A stretch of 44,425 nucleotides of DNA from an uncultured Pelagibacteraceae bacterium (GTDB taxonomy: Bacteria > Pseudomonadota > Alphaproteobacteria > Pelagibacterales > Pelagibacteraceae): positions 1 to 44,425 of the forward strand of contig CACDAL010000009.1 of assembly GCA_902550805.1 (NCBI GenBank), read 5' to 3'. Both the position numbers and the translations under genes were made by a program. Below, in pieces: positions 6,176 through 15,400 of this stretch. The notes under the pieces were generated by a model. The model ran no database searches, was not told the origin of the DNA, and worked only from the letters and a program-made list of their open reading frames with translations. Position 1 is the first letter of the stretch. Each line of letters opens with the position of its first letter.

Positions 6176-7348
6176 ATGATAAATCATATATCAAAACCTT
6201 TTCGTTGGTTTTTTAAATTAGAGTCTTCTAGTGGTTTAGTATTGCTTTTTGCGGCTATAATAGCACTTATAATAAGCAATTCTGATTTGTCAGAATTATA
6301 TTTTTCAACTTTAAATAAATATTTATTTTTGGGTGTAAATAATTTTGGATTAAAATTGTCCGTTCTACATTGGATAAATGATGTCTTGATGGCAATCTTC
6401 TTTTTTTTTGTCACACTAGAGATTAAAAGAGAATTTATACAAGGTGAATTATCAAATACCAAACAAGCTTTACTTCCTATAATTGCAGCTGTAGGAGGTA
6501 TGCTTGTACCTGCATTAATTTATGTATTTATAAATTTTGGTGACAGCGAAACTTTAAATGGCTGGGCAATACCATCTGCAACAGATATAGCATTTTCATT
6601 AGGTGTCTTATCTCTTCTAGGAAAAAGAGTTCCATTATCGTTAAAAGTTTTTTTAACCGCTCTTGCTATTATAGATGATTTAGGAGCCATAGTAATTATA
6701 GCATTATTTTATTCAGGAGATCTAAGTATCAAATATTTAAGTTTAATGTTATTGGCATTTATAATTTTACTAATTATAAATAAATTTAATATTAAAAAAT
6801 TTCTACCATATTTAATTGTCGGAATATTTCTTTGGGATTTTACTCATAACTCTGGTATTCATGCAACAATAGCTGGTGTTTTATTAGCAATGACAATACC
6901 ACATCGTAAAAATGATAAAGATTTTTCATTATTAATAAAAATCGAACATGCAATTAGTCCTTACGTTGCTTACGTCATTATGCCATTATTTGCATTTGCA
7001 AATGCTGGAGTTTCATTAGAAGGCTTATCTTTTTCTTCTTTATTAAACAAAGTTCCACTGGGAATTCTATTAGGCCTATTTGTAGGAAAACAATTAGGTG
7101 TGTTTATTTTTTCTTATATTTCAATAAAACTTAAAATAGCTCAAATGCCAAATAACTCAAATTGGTTTAATTTTTATGGAGTTGGAATTTTAACTGGCAT
7201 TGGATTTACAATGAGTTTATTTGTAGGCAATTTAGCATTTATTGAGAATATGCAATATATAGATGGAGTAAAAATTGGAGTTTTAACTGGGTCTTTATTA
7301 TCAACTTTAATAGGTTATCTTATGATACTAGTTACTCCTAATAAATAA
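6176..7348 (+). CDS. nhaA: Na+/H+ antiporter NhaA
   Basis: This inner-membrane antiporter exchanges protons for sodium and controls pH and salt balance. The 390 residues match the family length and predict about 12 helices. The transport-site pair of adjacent aspartates is visible in LAIIDDLGAIVII (about 161-173), together with FFFVTLEIKREFIQGELS (about 76-93), SATDIAFSLGVLSLLG (about 134-149) and the C-terminal GIGFTMSLFVG. It starts 2 bp after the zinc-ribbon gene and 9 bp separate it from the peroxidase gene, so the three form a probable operon. Sodium handling fits a marine cell. Confidence 0.97.
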   Translation: MINHISKPFRWFFKLESSSGLVLLFAAIIALIISNSDLSELYFSTLNKYLFLGVNNFGLKLSVLHWINDVLMAIFFFFVTLEIKREFIQGELSNTKQALLPIIAAVGGMLVPALIYVFINFGDSETLNGWAIPSATDIAFSLGVLSLLGKRVPLSLKVFLTALAIIDDLGAIVIIALFYSGDLSIKYLSLMLLAFIILLIINKFNIKKFLPYLIVGIFLWDFTHNSGIHATIAGVLLAMTIPHRKNDKDFSLLIKIEHAISPYVAYVIMPLFAFANAGVSLEGLSFSSLLNKVPLGILLGLFVGKQLGVFIFSYISIKLKIAQMPNNSNWFNFYGVGILTGIGFTMSLFVGNLAFIENMQYIDGVKIGVLTGSLLSTLIGYLMILVTPNK

Positions 7349-7357
7349 CAAGAATTA

Positions 7358-7906
7358 ATGAATAAATTTATATTAATAAGTTTATCAATAATAATGTTTT
7401 TTTTTAAAAATCCAGCAATGTCTAATTATGAAAAAACTTTTTTCGATTTTAAAATAGAGGGTATTACCGGAGAAGTAATTGATTTAAAGGATTATGAAAA
7501 CAAAGTTATTTTGTTGGTAAATACAGCAAGTTATTGTGGCTTTACCAAGCAATATTCAGATTTACAGAAATTATGGAATCAATATAAGACAAAGGGTTTA
7601 ATTGTTCTTGGCATACCGTCAAATTCTTTTAATCAAGAAAAGAATGACAATGATGAAGTTAAAAATTTTTGTGAAGTAAATTTTAATATTAATTTTCCAT
7701 TATCAAATATAACCGAAGTTAAAGGTGATAATGCTCATGAAATATTTAAATGGGCAAAGAAAAATCATGGCAATTCAGCTATTCCAAAATGGAATTTTCA
7801 TAAAATTTTAATAAATAAATCTGGCAAAGTTGAGGAAACATACTCATCTTTCACTAAACCTTCTTCAAAAAAAATTATTGATAAAATTGAAAAACTTTTA
7901 AATTAA
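7358..7906 (+). CDS. Glutathione peroxidase family protein, probably exported
   Basis: The 182-residue protein is a thiol peroxidase of the GPx family that reduces hydroperoxides, in bacteria usually with thioredoxin. The peroxidatic Cys60 lies in NTASYCGFT, the Trp145-Asn146 pair in IPKWNFHK, and a possible resolving Cys105 in NFCEVNF. The Gln normally found in NQFG is Ser90 here (GIPSNSFNQE), with the loop one residue shorter. A hydrophobic stretch (residues 4-17) ahead of AMS looks like a signal peptide, so the enzyme may be periplasmic; starting at Met21 instead would give a cytosolic form. Its end overlaps the convergent hydrolase gene by 9 bp. Confidence 0.9.
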   Translation: MNKFILISLSIIMFFFKNPAMSNYEKTFFDFKIEGITGEVIDLKDYENKVILLVNTASYCGFTKQYSDLQKLWNQYKTKGLIVLGIPSNSFNQEKNDNDEVKNFCEVNFNINFPLSNITEVKGDNAHEIFKWAKKNHGNSAIPKWNFHKILINKSGKVEETYSSFTKPSSKKIIDKIEKLLN

Positions 7907-8671
7907 AAAACTCATTCCATCATAAGCAGGAAAAACATTTTTTGGTATTTTTTTCTTTATTTTAGAATAATCAATTTGATTATTCATGTTTGTAAGAATA
8001 GTTTTTTTAGGATTTATAATTTTAATTAAATCTAAAACATTTTTTAAGTTAAAGTGAGATGGATGGTAATCATATCTTAAGCAATCAATAATTAAATATT
8101 TCATATTCATTAGTTTCATTAAATCCTTTTTATAAATTTGACTTATATCACTAGCATAAATACAAGAATTATTTATTTTATATAATATACTTTTAATTTT
8201 TCCATGTTTTACCGGGATACTTTCTATGGTTATTTTTTGATTATTTATTTTATAATTATGTTTATTTTTAAGTTTGTTAAGATTTAATATAGCAGGATAA
8301 TCATAAATATTTTTGAAACAATATTTAAAATTTTTAAGTAAATATTTTGATGTTAAAGTATCCGCATAAACTTGAATCTTTTTTTTATTTTTTAAATAAA
8401 ATACCCTAAGTTCATTTATACCATGAGTTTGATCTGCATGCATATGAGTATAAAATATTTTATTAATATTTGTTATATTATTTATTAATAATTGCCTTTT
8501 TAAGTCTGGAGATGTATCGATAAGTATATTAAATTTATCTATTGATATTAACGCAGAACATCTCATTCGATAATTTTTTTTATTTTTTGGATTACAACTT
8601 CCAAAAAAACCATCTATTCTTGGCACACCCAAAGAACTGCCGCAACCTAATATCGTGAATTTTACTGACAT
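7898..8671 (-). CDS. Metallo-beta-lactamase-fold hydrolase (PhnP-like)
   Basis: The 257-residue protein opens with the family start KFTILGCGSSLGVPRI and has the metal motif YTHMHADQTHGINELR (His76, His78, Asp80). The residue after the Asp, usually His in HxHxDH, is Gln81, with His83 close by. Later ligands appear in IPVKHGK, YASDIS and the C-terminal DYHPSHF. The closest relatives I recognise are PhnP-like phosphodiesterases and the alphaproteobacterial MBL protein that commonly follows metG-tatD, as here. It probably hydrolyses a cyclic phosphate or phosphodiester; the substrate is unknown. Its ATG overlaps the stop of tatD by one base, so the genes are translationally coupled. Confidence 0.88.
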   Translation of the reverse strand: MSVKFTILGCGSSLGVPRIDGFFGSCNPKNKKNYRMRCSALISIDKFNILIDTSPDLKRQLLINNITNINKIFYTHMHADQTHGINELRVFYLKNKKKIQVYADTLTSKYLLKNFKYCFKNIYDYPAILNLNKLKNKHNYKINNQKITIESIPVKHGKIKSILYKINNSCIYASDISQIYKKDLMKLMNMKYLIIDCLRYDYHPSHFNLKNVLDLIKIINPKKTILTNMNNQIDYSKIKKKIPKNVFPAYDGMSFLI

Positions 8672-9432
8672 TAATTAAAAAATAATTTTTCAAAATTTTT
8701 TGTTGTTAATGAATCTAAATGTTTTGTGCTGATATTTTTAATTTCAGCTAATTTTTCAAGTGTAAATTTAATGTAAGATGGCTCATTTTTTTTACCTCTC
8801 ATTGGGACAGGAGATAGAAATGGACTATCAGTCTCAATTAATAATTTTTCTCCAGGAATAATTTTAAAAGTATTTTGCAGTTCTAAGCTATTTTTAAAAG
8901 TTATTATTCCACTAGCAGAAAAATATGCATTTAATTTCATTAATTTTTCCGCAAAAGCTCTAGAACCGGTATAACAGTGCATTAATATTTTAAGCTTATC
9001 ATAACTATAATCTTTAAGAATTTCATAAGTTTCCTCTTCGGCATTTCTAGAGTGAACTATTACTGGCATTTCCAATTCTAAAGCAGCTTCGATATGATTT
9101 TTGAAACTTAATATTTGGTTATTTTTATTACTATTATTGTAGTAAAAATCCAATCCAGTCTCACCTACTCCAATTATTTTATCGTTAAACATAATTTTTT
9201 TAACAATATCAACTTTTGAAATGAGCTCTTTATCTGTTTCATGAGGATGAATTCCAAATGTACCAAAAATAATAGCATCTTTTTCTACAAGTTTTATAAT
9301 ATTTTCAAAGGATTTAATGTTAGTGGATATTGTTAATAATTTTTCAATGCCAATATCTTTCGATCTAGAAATTACTTCATCTAAATTATCCTTTAATGGG
9401 CTATGATCTAAATGACAATGTGAATCAATCAT
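8671..9432 (-). CDS. tatD: TatD-family metal-dependent DNase
   Basis: The 253 residues form a TIM-barrel hydrolase with all metal motifs: the N-terminal DSHCHLD (His5, His7), the glutamate in GVGETGLDFYY, the histidine in VIVHSRNAEEE, the histidine in MHCYTG, and the aspartate in LIETDSPFLSP. Family members are 3'-5' exonucleases and endonucleases acting in DNA repair and turnover; despite the name they are not needed for Tat export. It overlaps metG by 8 bp and the MBL gene by 1 bp, matching the metG-tatD-MBL order seen in other alphaproteobacteria. Confidence 0.95.
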   Translation of the reverse strand: MIDSHCHLDHSPLKDNLDEVISRSKDIGIEKLLTISTNIKSFENIIKLVEKDAIIFGTFGIHPHETDKELISKVDIVKKIMFNDKIIGVGETGLDFYYNNSNKNNQILSFKNHIEAALELEMPVIVHSRNAEEETYEILKDYSYDKLKILMHCYTGSRAFAEKLMKLNAYFSASGIITFKNSLELQNTFKIIPGEKLLIETDSPFLSPVPMRGKKNEPSYIKFTLEKLAEIKNISTKHLDSLTTKNFEKLFFN

Positions 9433-10963
9433 TTTTTTCTATTTTTTTGAAAAGAATAGAAATTTTATTTATACTGCTATCAACATTTAAAATTTCATGA
9501 ACTTTGATCGAATTGAAATCAATTTGGGATTCTAAAATATTAAATACTTTTAAAACTTTCAATGATGAATCGGGTATAATTGGATATAATAATATTGAAA
9601 TTTTTCTAATTAATTCTAACGAAACATAAATAATTGAACTTAACCTTGCGGGATCAGATTTTTTTTTCCATGGCTCCTGATCATTAAAATATTTGTTTGC
9701 TGTAAACAATTGATCTTGTATAAAATTTACATAAAAATTTAGATTTTGTTTATCAGTTTCATTAATTAAATCATCACATTTTAAATTATATGTATTTAAA
9801 ATTTTTAAATCATCGTCATTAAATAAAAAGTTTTTAGGTATTTTTGAATCTAAATTTTTTTCAGTAAAAGAAATTACACGTTGACAAAAATTTCCAAAAT
9901 TATTTGCAAGATCGCTATTAATACAATTTATAAGTTTTTCTTTTGAAATATTTCCATCATTTCCAAATGAAACCTCTTTAATTAAGTAATATCTTAGTGG
10001 ATCTAAACCATAATTTTCAATTATTTCAAGTGGATCTAAAATATTACCTTTAGATTTAGACATTTTTTCTTCCCCCGATAATATCCATCCATGACCATAA
10101 ACTCTTTTAGGAGTGGGTATATCTGCGGCAAGAAGAAATGCCGGCCAATAAACTGCATGAAATCTTAATATATCTTTACCAATTAAATGTAAATTAGCCG
10201 GCCAAAAATTTTTATATAAATCATCGTTTGTATTCGGATAATTTAATGCACTTAAATAATTAGTTAATGCATCAAGCCAGACATAAATTACATGATCTTT
10301 GTTAGATGGAACTTTAATACCCCAAGAAAAAGATTTTCTACTTACAGAAAGATCTTTCAATCCACCTTTGACAAAACTGATTACTTCATTTTTTCTTGAT
10401 TCAGGTAGTATAAATTTTGGATTATCTGAATAAAATTTAAGTAAAGGCTTTTGCCACTTAGATAATCTAAAAAAATAAGATTCTTCCTCAATCCACTCTA
10501 CTTGAGATCCAGAAATTTTTGAAATTTTTTGATTATTGACATCTTCAATTTCATCTTCTGTGTAAAAAGCCTCATCAGAAACTGAATACCATCCTGAATA
10601 TTTAGACAAATAAATTTCATCTTTTTTTTCTAAAATTTTCCATAAATTTTCTACAGATTTTGCATGTCTTTTTTCTGTAGTTCTGATAAAATCGTCATTA
10701 GTTAAATTTAATACATTAGACAAATCTCTGAAAGTTTTGCTTATATCATCACAAAAGGATTTTGGGTCTACACCTTTTTTTTCAGCTGACCTTTGAATTT
10801 TTTGACCATGCTCATCAGTTCCTGTTAAAAAAAAAACTTTATAACCTTGTATTCTTTTTATTCTAGCAAAAAAATCAGCTATAATACTTGAATATGCATG
10901 ACCCATATGAGGCTTTGCAGATGGGTAATAAATGGGAGTTGTTATATAAAAGTTTTTATTCAC
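9425..10963 (-). CDS. metG: Methionyl-tRNA synthetase
   Basis: This class I synthetase charges tRNA-Met with methionine. The 512 residues include the HIGH-type motif as HMGH (19-22, in YYPSAKPHMGHAYSS), TGTDEHGQKI (about 47-56), the methionine pocket, and GEEKMSKSKGN (about 296-306). The zinc-knuckle cysteines of the E. coli type are absent around YSGWYSVSDEAFYTEDE, fitting the short, zinc-free type. The C-terminal tRNA-binding dimerisation domain is also absent. It overlaps holB by 8 bp and tatD by 8 bp, within a run of coupled minus-strand genes. Confidence 0.97.
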   Translation of the reverse strand: MNKNFYITTPIYYPSAKPHMGHAYSSIIADFFARIKRIQGYKVFFLTGTDEHGQKIQRSAEKKGVDPKSFCDDISKTFRDLSNVLNLTNDDFIRTTEKRHAKSVENLWKILEKKDEIYLSKYSGWYSVSDEAFYTEDEIEDVNNQKISKISGSQVEWIEEESYFFRLSKWQKPLLKFYSDNPKFILPESRKNEVISFVKGGLKDLSVSRKSFSWGIKVPSNKDHVIYVWLDALTNYLSALNYPNTNDDLYKNFWPANLHLIGKDILRFHAVYWPAFLLAADIPTPKRVYGHGWILSGEEKMSKSKGNILDPLEIIENYGLDPLRYYLIKEVSFGNDGNISKEKLINCINSDLANNFGNFCQRVISFTEKNLDSKIPKNFLFNDDDLKILNTYNLKCDDLINETDKQNLNFYVNFIQDQLFTANKYFNDQEPWKKKSDPARLSSIIYVSLELIRKISILLYPIIPDSSLKVLKVFNILESQIDFNSIKVHEILNVDSSINKISILFKKIEKND

Positions 10964-11876
10964 TTAGTAATTTTTCTTCAAATTCAATAAAAAAGGATTC
11001 TAAATCTAAATTATATTTTTTAATCATAGAGAATTTTAAATAAAAATATGATTTAAATTTAAACGTAATTTTTTTTGATATATTTATATGCTTATAAAAA
11101 AATAATTCTATAAATAAACCCAAATTATCAAAAATAAATTCATTATTAATATAAGATTTGTTTTTAATTATATAGTACATAAAATATTCAATTGAAATAT
11201 TTTGAAAATCAATATCATTATCTTTAAAAAAAATAATCAAGGAAATTAAAAATGATGGAGAATTGTAAACATTGATAAAATCTTTATTAATATGGTTGTA
11301 TATATCATCATCAAATTTATAATTAACAATTGATTTAACATCTTTATAATTTAAAGATAATTTGAATTCTATACATCTAGATCTAAGTGTATCTAAAATT
11401 GAATTCTCAGAATTATTTATAATGATAAAAAATGTATTGTGATTAGGTTCTTCGATAGATTTAAGTAATGCATTTGTAGAATTTAAATTTAAATAATCGG
11501 TATTATCAATAATTATAAATTTATTTTTACTATTAAATGAAGAGTGATTTTGAAATTTAAGCAATTCTCTTATTTGTGCAATTTCAATAAATTTTTTATC
11601 CTTTTTTTTAAAAATTTTAAATATATTAGGATGAGTATTATTTTCGTATAAAAAGTTAGATTTATTAAGATTATTAATTTCAAATTCTTTAATGTTGTAT
11701 GAATATGTATCCTCTTTAGAAAAAATACAATTCATTAAATGTTTTACAAATAGATTTTTTCCTATTCCTTTTTTACCAGACAATAGGATTTTATTAGGTA
11801 ATTGATTATTTTGATATAAATCAATAAATTTTAAAAAATTATTATTATGGCCAATCATTTTAATTTTTTTATTCAT
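10956..11876 (-). CDS. holB: DNA polymerase III delta-prime subunit
   Basis: This is the clamp-loader stator subunit that helps place the beta sliding clamp on DNA. The 306-residue protein has an AAA+ N-terminal domain with a P-loop-like GKKGIGKN (about 34-41), IIDNTDYLNLNSTNALLKS (sensor and Walker B region) and the SRC motif DTLRSRCIEF that contacts a neighbouring subunit's ATP. The P-loop ends in KN rather than K[ST], consistent with delta-prime not hydrolysing ATP. The C-terminal part is highly diverged and Lys/Asn/Phe-rich. The order tmk-holB-metG-tatD is the classic alphaproteobacterial arrangement, which supports the identity. Confidence 0.92.
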   Translation of the reverse strand: MNKKIKMIGHNNNFLKFIDLYQNNQLPNKILLSGKKGIGKNLFVKHLMNCIFSKEDTYSYNIKEFEINNLNKSNFLYENNTHPNIFKIFKKKDKKFIEIAQIRELLKFQNHSSFNSKNKFIIIDNTDYLNLNSTNALLKSIEEPNHNTFFIIINNSENSILDTLRSRCIEFKLSLNYKDVKSIVNYKFDDDIYNHINKDFINVYNSPSFLISLIIFFKDNDIDFQNISIEYFMYYIIKNKSYINNEFIFDNLGLFIELFFYKHINISKKITFKFKSYFYLKFSMIKKYNLDLESFFIEFEEKLLSE

Positions 11877-11880
11877 AAGA

Positions 11881-12495
11881 TTAAATTATTTTTTTTATTT
11901 CTTTTAATATAATTTTTTTAGTTTCTATGATGTTGATTTTATTACTATCTAGAATTATATATTTTTTATTACCTTTGGCAATTTTTAGAAATCCTTTTTG
12001 AACTTTATCATAAAAATTATAATTGAATTTATCATATTTATTTAAACTCTTTCTTATTTTAAGTCTTTTTTTCATATTATTATTATTTACCAAACTTAAA
12101 AAAGTTAAATTAGGTTTAAATTTTTCTATTAAAAAATTATTAATATTATTAATTAATTTTTTATTAATTCCCAACCCATAATGTTGATATGCTATAGTTG
12201 AATCTGTAAATCGATCTATTAAAATTATTTTTTTTTTATAATTTTTTTTTATAATTTTATCAATATTTTCCGAGCGTGAAGCCATCATCAAAAGTAAATC
12301 TGTTTTGTAATTTAATTTTGATTTATTATTTAAAATTATTTTTCTAAAAATTTCAGAATAATTGGAACCTCCAGGTTCTCTAATTTTTATATACTTTTTA
12401 TTAATTTTTTTAAGATAATTAATTGTATTTTTAATATTTGTTGATTTACCAGAAGCCTCTATTCCTTCAAAAATAATAACTGGATTTTTAGGCAT
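11881..12495 (-). CDS. tmk: Thymidylate kinase
   Basis: The enzyme phosphorylates dTMP to dTDP with ATP, feeding DNA synthesis. The 204 residues show the P-loop GIEASGKST (about 11-19), the DR-containing nucleotide motif REPGGSNYSE (about 40-49) and LIDRFTDSTIAYQHYGLG (about 91-108). It ends 4 bp before holB and overlaps the end of dacA-like by 8 bp at its start, so it belongs to the same transcript. Confidence 0.95.
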   Translation of the reverse strand: MPKNPVIIFEGIEASGKSTNIKNTINYLKKINKKYIKIREPGGSNYSEIFRKIILNNKSKLNYKTDLLLMMASRSENIDKIIKKNYKKKIILIDRFTDSTIAYQHYGLGINKKLINNINNFLIEKFKPNLTFLSLVNNNNMKKRLKIRKSLNKYDKFNYNFYDKVQKGFLKIAKGNKKYIILDSNKINIIETKKIILKEIKKII

Positions 12496-13645
12496 CGCCC
12501 CATATAAGAAAATTTATAGTACTTATGATTCTAGAAATAATATTTTGTTTATTAATGTTTTCGGCAGATATTAAATCATAACTTCCAATTAATTCATCTT
12601 TAAAGGTTATTTTCAAATTTCCCACTATATCATCTTTTTTAATTGGTGCTTGAATTGGTTCATTATAATTAATAGATACTTTTAGGTATTTTTTTTTTGC
12701 TTTTGGAATTGATTTATAAATGTCACTTTTAACATAAGTTTTGACTTTTTTTTTTACTCCCTGCCATACATCTAGCTCTTGAAATATTTCATCTTTCTTA
12801 GCAATTTTTATTGTATCAAAATTTGTTAATCCGTAGGTTAATAATTTTAAAGACTCTTTAGATCTAATATTTTTTGATTTAAATCCACTTCCAACAGCAA
12901 TTAATCTTCTTTCGTTTCTTTTTATTGAGGAAGCTAAAGAATATTTTTCATAAGCTAGATATCCTGTCTTTATACCATCGACACCAATATTTTTATATAA
13001 TAATGGATTTCTATTGCCTTGAGTAATAGGATCTCCTCCAGTACGATCCCATGTGAAATTTTTTTCTTCAAAATATTTATAGTAATCTGGATAATTTTTT
13101 ATCAAGTAATTAGACATAATTAAAATATCCCTAACTGTTGACATATTATCAGGAGAATTTATTCCTGAAGAATTTGAAAAGTTAGTATTTTTCATTCCTA
13201 TTTCATAAGCTTTTTCAGTCATTAAAATTGCAAACTCTTCTTCAGTACCAGCTATTCCTTCAGCTAAAGCTACACATGCATCATTCCCTGAAGATATAAT
13301 TATTCCTTTAAGTAAATTTTCAACAGAGATTTGATCACCAACCATAATAAACATTGATGAATAACCAGCTTCGGAAAGTCTCCAGGCATTTTCTGATATA
13401 ATAAATTTATCATCTAAACTGATTTCGCCATTTTTTAATAATTCAAAAGCAATAATTGAAGTCATTATTTTTGTCATTGAAGCGGGAAAAATTTTTCGAT
13501 CTGCATCTTTTTCATAAAGTATCTCACCAGAAAGATAATCTTGAAGTATTGCAGTTCTTGCTTTTACATCAAAACCTGCAGAATTTGATTGATTAAAAAT
13601 TATAAAATTAAGAAAAAATACAATTAATATTTTTATTTTTATCAT
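12488..13645 (-). CDS. dacA: D-alanyl-D-alanine carboxypeptidase (PBP5/6 family)
   Basis: This exported low-molecular-weight penicillin-binding protein trims the terminal D-Ala of peptidoglycan stem peptides. The 385 residues have a signal peptide (about 1-22) and the three active-site motifs: SMTK (Ser56-Lys59), SGN (119-121) and KTG (226-228). The C-terminal beta domain typical of PBP5 follows (about 275-365), and a final hydrophobic/amphipathic tail (ISTINFLIW) can anchor it to the membrane. It follows the RlpA-like and MltB genes with a 4-bp ATGA overlap, forming a cell-wall module. Confidence 0.95.
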   Translation of the reverse strand: MIKIKILIVFFLNFIIFNQSNSAGFDVKARTAILQDYLSGEILYEKDADRKIFPASMTKIMTSIIAFELLKNGEISLDDKFIISENAWRLSEAGYSSMFIMVGDQISVENLLKGIIISSGNDACVALAEGIAGTEEEFAILMTEKAYEIGMKNTNFSNSSGINSPDNMSTVRDILIMSNYLIKNYPDYYKYFEEKNFTWDRTGGDPITQGNRNPLLYKNIGVDGIKTGYLAYEKYSLASSIKRNERRLIAVGSGFKSKNIRSKESLKLLTYGLTNFDTIKIAKKDEIFQELDVWQGVKKKVKTYVKSDIYKSIPKAKKKYLKVSINYNEPIQAPIKKDDIVGNLKITFKDELIGSYDLISAENINKQNIISRIISTINFLIWGDA

Positions 13646-14421
13646 AATTTTATAATTTCAATATTTTCAAAATTAAGTTTTTTAATATCACCAAACGCTT
13701 TTTTAATTGATTCTAAGCTTTTAAATGGACCTTTGTATACTCTATAATTATTATTTGACAACTTTTTTATTGAAATGTTTGTAATCATAAATTCTTCAAA
13801 TAATCTATCTTTTAACATAATAGCCGAATCTTCAAAATACAAATCTGCAAATTTAATTATATAATTAAAATCATTAGTCTTTAGCTTTTTTGTATCTTTT
13901 TCTTTAACTTTTACTTTATCAAGGTTTTCTACAATACCTATATTTTGTATGGTAATATCATCTACAGGAGCTTTATTAGCTACTTCTTTCTCCTCATCAA
14001 ATGTTTTTGCTTTATTAGCAACAAAAGAATTTCTTAAATTTAAGGTTTGAATCTGAACGTATGGTTCTGAAGGGTCAATTAATAAATCTTTTGCAATTCT
14101 ATCCGAAAGAACAGAATTGTAAAAAAATGGAAAATTAGATTTTTTACCTACTTTAGCTATTAAATTTTTACCATTTAATAAATTTGTTATTTTAACAGGA
14201 GTATCTATATCTAATTTATCATTAAAAATAATAAGTGATCGATGATCTATTTTTTTGTTTAATATCTTATTTTTATAAAGAGTATCATTATAAATTAAAG
14301 CAAAACCTTTATTTGAATAATGTTCGAAATTTTTAGAATAATTTGTTTTTGAAGATTTATTTTCACAAGAAAATAATAAAATAAAAAAAAAATATATAAT
14401 ATATTTATAATTCATTATCAA
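13642..14421 (-). CDS. rlpA: RlpA-like lipoprotein with C-terminal SPOR domain
   Basis: The 259-residue protein starts with a lipoprotein signal (FFFILLFSC, lipid-attached Cys19). A diverged RlpA double-psi barrel follows: DHRSLIIFNDKLDIDTPVKI, TNLLNGKNLIAKVGKKSNF, SDRIAKDLLI. It ends in a SPOR domain (about 184-258, FNYIIKFADLYFEDSAIMLKD ... YRVYKGPFKSLESIKKAF) that binds denuded septal peptidoglycan. The catalytic barrel lacks the usual GxASWYG start and DRGP-type residues, so lytic transglycosylase activity is doubtful. Its place between mltB and dacA is the usual alphaproteobacterial arrangement and supports a septal wall role. It is coupled to both neighbours by overlaps. A second start at Met3 is possible. 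Confidence 0.82.
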   Translation of the reverse strand: MIMNYKYIIYFFFILLFSCENKSSKTNYSKNFEHYSNKGFALIYNDTLYKNKILNKKIDHRSLIIFNDKLDIDTPVKITNLLNGKNLIAKVGKKSNFPFFYNSVLSDRIAKDLLIDPSEPYVQIQTLNLRNSFVANKAKTFDEEKEVANKAPVDDITIQNIGIVENLDKVKVKEKDTKKLKTNDFNYIIKFADLYFEDSAIMLKDRLFEEFMITNISIKKLSNNNYRVYKGPFKSLESIKKAFGDIKKLNFENIEIIKL

Positions 14422-15400
14422 ATTTATCTTTTAATGTACAAACAGCTAAAGCAAAACGTAAAGATCTATTCCATTTAAGAACTAATTTATAATTATCAAA
14501 TATTAAATAGGCAGGATAAAATTTATTTGAATTTTCAACTATATCAACATCTGGTGTAACTATTGCAGAATCAAGTTCATCAAATTCATCTAAAAAATAG
14601 TGATTATTAATAAATTTCTTATAAAATTTAACTTTGTTCATATGGTTAATTTTTTTGGCAGAAGTGTTCATATATATTAATGGTGTTTCACTTTTTAAAT
14701 CAATTTTATAAAAACAAGGAACATTATTTTTCCAACCTAAGTTATTTAAGTAGTTAGCGGCAGAAGCGAAAGAATCTTCAATATTTTTTAAATCAATAAT
14801 GCCATCATTATTATAATCAATCGCATGATCATTGATCGTTGATGGCATAAATTGGAAATTACCAAAAGCTCCAGCCCATGAACCATATAAAGTTTCAGGT
14901 TGAATAATTTTTTGATCTACTAGTTTCAAAAGTGTTATTAATTCAGAGGTAAAAAATTTACTTCTCCTCTTGTCAAAACTTAAAGTTGCTAAAGATGAAA
15001 CTATGTCCATTTTACCTAAGTAAGTACCAAAATTTGTTTCTATTCCCATTAATGCTAATAATAAACTTTTATCTATTGAATATTTGTTTGAAATTTTATT
15101 TATGGTTTTGTTATTTAAAGTATAAATTTTTTTACCATTTCTTAATTTTTTGTTGTTAGCTCTTTTTGATATATATGTTTTTGTATCTTCATAAAATTCA
15201 GGTTGAAATCTATCATATTTAATTACATCAGGTAAATATTTAGATTTATCAATAAGTTGATTAATTGTTTTTTCACTTATGCCCTTTTCTTTTGCGTATA
15301 TTTTAAAATTATTTTTCCAAATTAAAAAATCATCAGCATAAGCTTCAAATATAAAAGAAAGAAATAAATTTATTACAAAAATTAATTTAATTATTTTCAT
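14405..15400 (-). CDS. mltB: Lytic murein transglycosylase, MltB family
   Basis: The enzyme cleaves peptidoglycan glycan strands with formation of 1,6-anhydro ends in the periplasm. The 331 residues start with a signal peptide (about 1-22, ending AYA). The catalytic glutamate is Glu121 in LALMGIETNFG, followed by the family motifs GSWAGAFGNFQFMPST (about 174-189) and the calcium-loop-like DYNNDGIIDL. No lipobox is present, so this is a soluble periplasmic form. It overlaps the rlpA-like gene by 17 bp and rarD by 14 bp. Confidence 0.94.
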   Translation of the reverse strand: MKIIKLIFVINLFLSFIFEAYADDFLIWKNNFKIYAKEKGISEKTINQLIDKSKYLPDVIKYDRFQPEFYEDTKTYISKRANNKKLRNGKKIYTLNNKTINKISNKYSIDKSLLLALMGIETNFGTYLGKMDIVSSLATLSFDKRRSKFFTSELITLLKLVDQKIIQPETLYGSWAGAFGNFQFMPSTINDHAIDYNNDGIIDLKNIEDSFASAANYLNNLGWKNNVPCFYKIDLKSETPLIYMNTSAKKINHMNKVKFYKKFINNHYFLDEFDELDSAIVTPDVDIVENSNKFYPAYLIFDNYKLVLKWNRSLRFALAVCTLKDKFDNEL

